Below, piece after piece: positions 61,801-64,000 of a DNA stretch of 64,000 nt. A program made the translations under genes and the position numbers. The notes under the pieces are model-generated. The model ran no database searches. It was not told the origin of the DNA and was given only the letters and a program-made list of their open reading frames with translations. Positions within the stretch are counted from its first letter, which is position 1. Every line of letters begins with the position of its first letter. Source of the DNA: Crotophaga sulcirostris (lineage: Eukaryota > Chordata > Aves > Cuculiformes > Crotophagidae); NCBI GenBank assembly GCA_013397455.1, contig VYZB01000370.1, positions 857,103 through 921,102 on the forward strand. The letters are read 5' to 3'.

Positions 61801-63731
61801 TGTCACTGACTTCAGAAGGAAATTGGAAAATGTACTTAAACTGCACACAGAACCAGTAAGTGTGCTTGGAAAACATTTGTTGAACACTTGCCTCTTCATG
61901 CAGCTAGGAAACAGTACATTCACAGATGAGCAGGATCCAAAAATCCTTAGAACTTTCAAGAGTCAGAAGTTTAGAGATGCTCAGAGAAGTGCAGTCTTAA
62001 TACATTTTTTTCTTTTTACATTGAAAGAAACTGTTCTATGGAATTCCTCTTTATTTCAGATTGCAATTGAAAATGTGACATCATGTGTTAAAGACTTCTT
62101 TTAACTTAGCTTGTTGGGGTTTTTTTGGTTGTTTTTTTTTTCCCCCCTCTGGTCATGAAGTCTGCTCATACATCTAATTTTCACCTGCAAAATGAAAACT
62201 TACAGATAAGTGATCAAATCAGAGAATTTTCCATTAATGAAATTGCGTTTTTCAGGACTATGGAAATAGGAAGTCTGTAAGTACTTTAGATCTGCAGATA
62301 AATAAATTAAGAATGTAATTTGATCAGTAATTAAATTCAACCACCATGTTACATCTGGAAATTTGAGGAAAAGTATATTCCTCTTTCAGTCCCTCTAGTA
62401 GTCTTAACAGAGATGGCTCAATATAGTTGCTCTGAGGTCAAGAGAGTACAGGGATGACAGTTCATATAAATTACATGGATTTCACTACTACATTGCAAGG
62501 ATCAGTGCATTCTTAGGAAATTCTCAACGCTTAACTTTTGCACTTTCACTACACATATTGCATTGACACTGATATATAGGACTTTAGTTAGAGCTTATCT
62601 CCCCTAATATGATCATTCTGATAACTTCTATTTCTTTTTGACAGCTATTATACAATACAAGGCTAGCGAACCTGATCTTCATTACTTCTTCTCTCATTTT
62701 CCTTTGTGCTCCTCTTTAACCTCCAGAGGGATGATCATGCCATTCATTTAAAGGCACCACGTAGTGAAAAGAGCAGGCAGCATCACACACAGCACAGTAA
62801 ACTGTATAAAACATACAATCCTAATATTCTGAAAACATTGACTTGCTTATTTTGTAGAAAACTCAGTAAGCCCTGTGTCAACACCTATATCATTTAAATC
62901 TTTGAAGAACAGATAAGATAAAGGTGTCACATGTTATGTCCTCATACTGCACACACTTAATGTACTGAAGTACCATTGAATTCAATGGGATTTCTGTGAA
63001 CAAGGAAGAGGGGATGGTTGACTTTTATTAGCTTTGGTATATAAATATGTGACAGGAGTATATATAGATATGTATATACACATTGTAAGAAAGTTATGTA
63101 CTTTGATACTGGTAATAAATATATATTTAGAACTTACACTCCTTTAGTGAACAGATAGCTCAAAGGTCTTGATTACAGTTCTTTTCTCCTTCTCCTTTTT
63201 TTTAAAATTTTTTCTTTCCTTCCATTTTTCCCCGCTTAGGCAAAGAATAAAAAAGTGTGTCTAAACAAAAGCAGAAAGTTGCACATTAAAAAAGACAAGC
63301 AGATAATTTTTGTTAAATACTTTCTTTTTAACATCGAATAAGAAAAATGAATAAAAAGAACCTCCATGCTAACTTTCTTAAACAGTTTCAATACAATCCA
63401 AAGGCACATTTAAATCTCTTGACAATAATAGCTGTGATTCCTCAACTATATCAATAGGTAATCACTTTTCATGTTTATCCACCATTTATGCCATAGCTCA
63501 ATACAGTTCTAGAAGACAAGATGTTAACAGTAAGAGTATAAATTACATAACTGAAAAGAAAGTTTCAAGGACAATCAAATTTCATGGGTCAAAGCAACAT
63601 TCTTTGACCACTTAAATCGATGACTGAATAGTTATTTTGTAGCAGGGAATGACTAGATCAGTAGGGTGGATTTTAGGTTGTATTTTACTCCAAAAGTTAT
63701 ATGTTTGGGCGTTCCTAGGGTGGACTGTGGT
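58871..63731. other. AT-rich unique DNA, no gene recognised
   Basis: No gene or transposon recognised. It holds a 16-T run (59099-59114), an A run (60967-60979) and a T-rich tract (62115-62146). A 119-codon plus-strand frame at 61745-62104 contains a donor-like ACCA/GTAAGT at 61856 but resembles no known protein; two antisense frames overlap it. Confidence 0.5.
59099..59114. repeat. T homopolymer
   Basis: Sixteen consecutive T after a short TG run. Confidence 0.9.
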
Positions 63732-64000
63732 TCACAGTATCACAGTATCACAAGGTTGGAAGGGACCTCTGAGATCATCAGGTCCAACCTATAAGCCAAC
63801 ACTAACACCAACCCATCACCTAAACCATGGCACTCAGTGCCTCATCCAGTCTTCCCTTAAACACATCCAGGGTCGTCAACTCCACCACCTCCCTGGGCAG
63901 CGCATTCCAGTGGCCAATCACCCTTTCAGTGAAGAACTTCTTCCTAACATCAAGTCTAAACCTCCCCTGACGAAGCTTAAGTCTGTGCCCTCTAGTTCTG
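63732..64000 (-). mobile_element. Young CR1 LINE, runs off the window
   Basis: In plus-strand view it starts with two TATCACAG tail units and the block AAGGTTGGAAGGGACCTC, continues through the 3' untranslated region into the end of ORF2 (reverse complement of the [12 protein letters not shown] and VIGHWN codons) and leaves the window still inside the element. It differs from the copy at 44768 at four positions over the shared 260 bp or so. Its full length and 5' end are unknown. Confidence 0.95.

Noticed and set aside
61745..62104. 119-codon plus-strand frame with a GTAAGT inside
   Set aside because: No acceptor of quality, two antisense frames overlap, and the peptide has no recognisable feature.
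1..64000. CRISPR arrays, operons, riboswitches, tRNA or rRNA genes, phage or plasmid functions
   Set aside because: Base composition, repeats and absence of dense long frames show vertebrate nuclear DNA; none of these features was seen.

Overview
The window is nuclear DNA from a bird. The evidence is its repeats: at least nine pieces of CR1 LINE retrotransposon, with the avian 3'-end signature of a short 8-bp tail followed by a conserved block containing GGAAGGGACCT and ATCATCTAG/AAGTCCAACC, plus two pieces of long terminal repeat of types I recognise as avian endogenous retrovirus LTRs. Three CR1 copies share an unusual tail built from the octamer TATCACAG (in their own orientation CTGTGATA), and two of these copies are nearly identical. 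This CR1 subfamily was recently active in the lineage. From memory, such copies are abundant in woodpecker-like and related birds, but I cannot fix the species. The DNA is AT-rich, CpG-poor and eukaryotic; I see no operons or CRISPR arrays, and no tRNA or rRNA genes.

I find no recognisable protein-coding host gene. The window reads as a gene desert or the inside of very large introns. Layout: 1-3.5 kb holds a long cysteine-rich minus-strand open frame with a C2H2-like motif and a small exon-like block; 3.6-14.4 kb is mostly unique AT-rich DNA with small CR1 relics; 14.46-14.94 kb is a partial LTR joined to a CR1 tail; 20.25-20.72 kb is a CpG-enriched block with promoter-like motifs and splice donors pointing outward on both strands; 26.1 kb holds an ancient CR1 relic; 32.8-33.2 kb is a CR1 3' end; 35.3-36.9 kb is the largest element, a 1.6-kb CR1 with a broken reverse transcriptase; 42.8-43.1 kb is a decayed mariner transposase; 44.8-45.4 kb is a young CR1; 48.75 kb has a 4-N assembly gap; 54.9-55.0 kb is a possible translation-start exon; 58.3-58.9 kb is a solo LTR; and a second young CR1 runs off the right end.

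Nothing here forms an evident multi-gene system. The best candidates for undescribed function are the cysteine-rich frame (2.1-2.6 kb), the possible bidirectional promoter (20.6 kb), the exon-like blocks at 3.5 and 54.9 kb, and the mariner relic. In about 128 kb of two-strand sequence many false exons are expected, so RNA evidence and comparison with other birds would decide.
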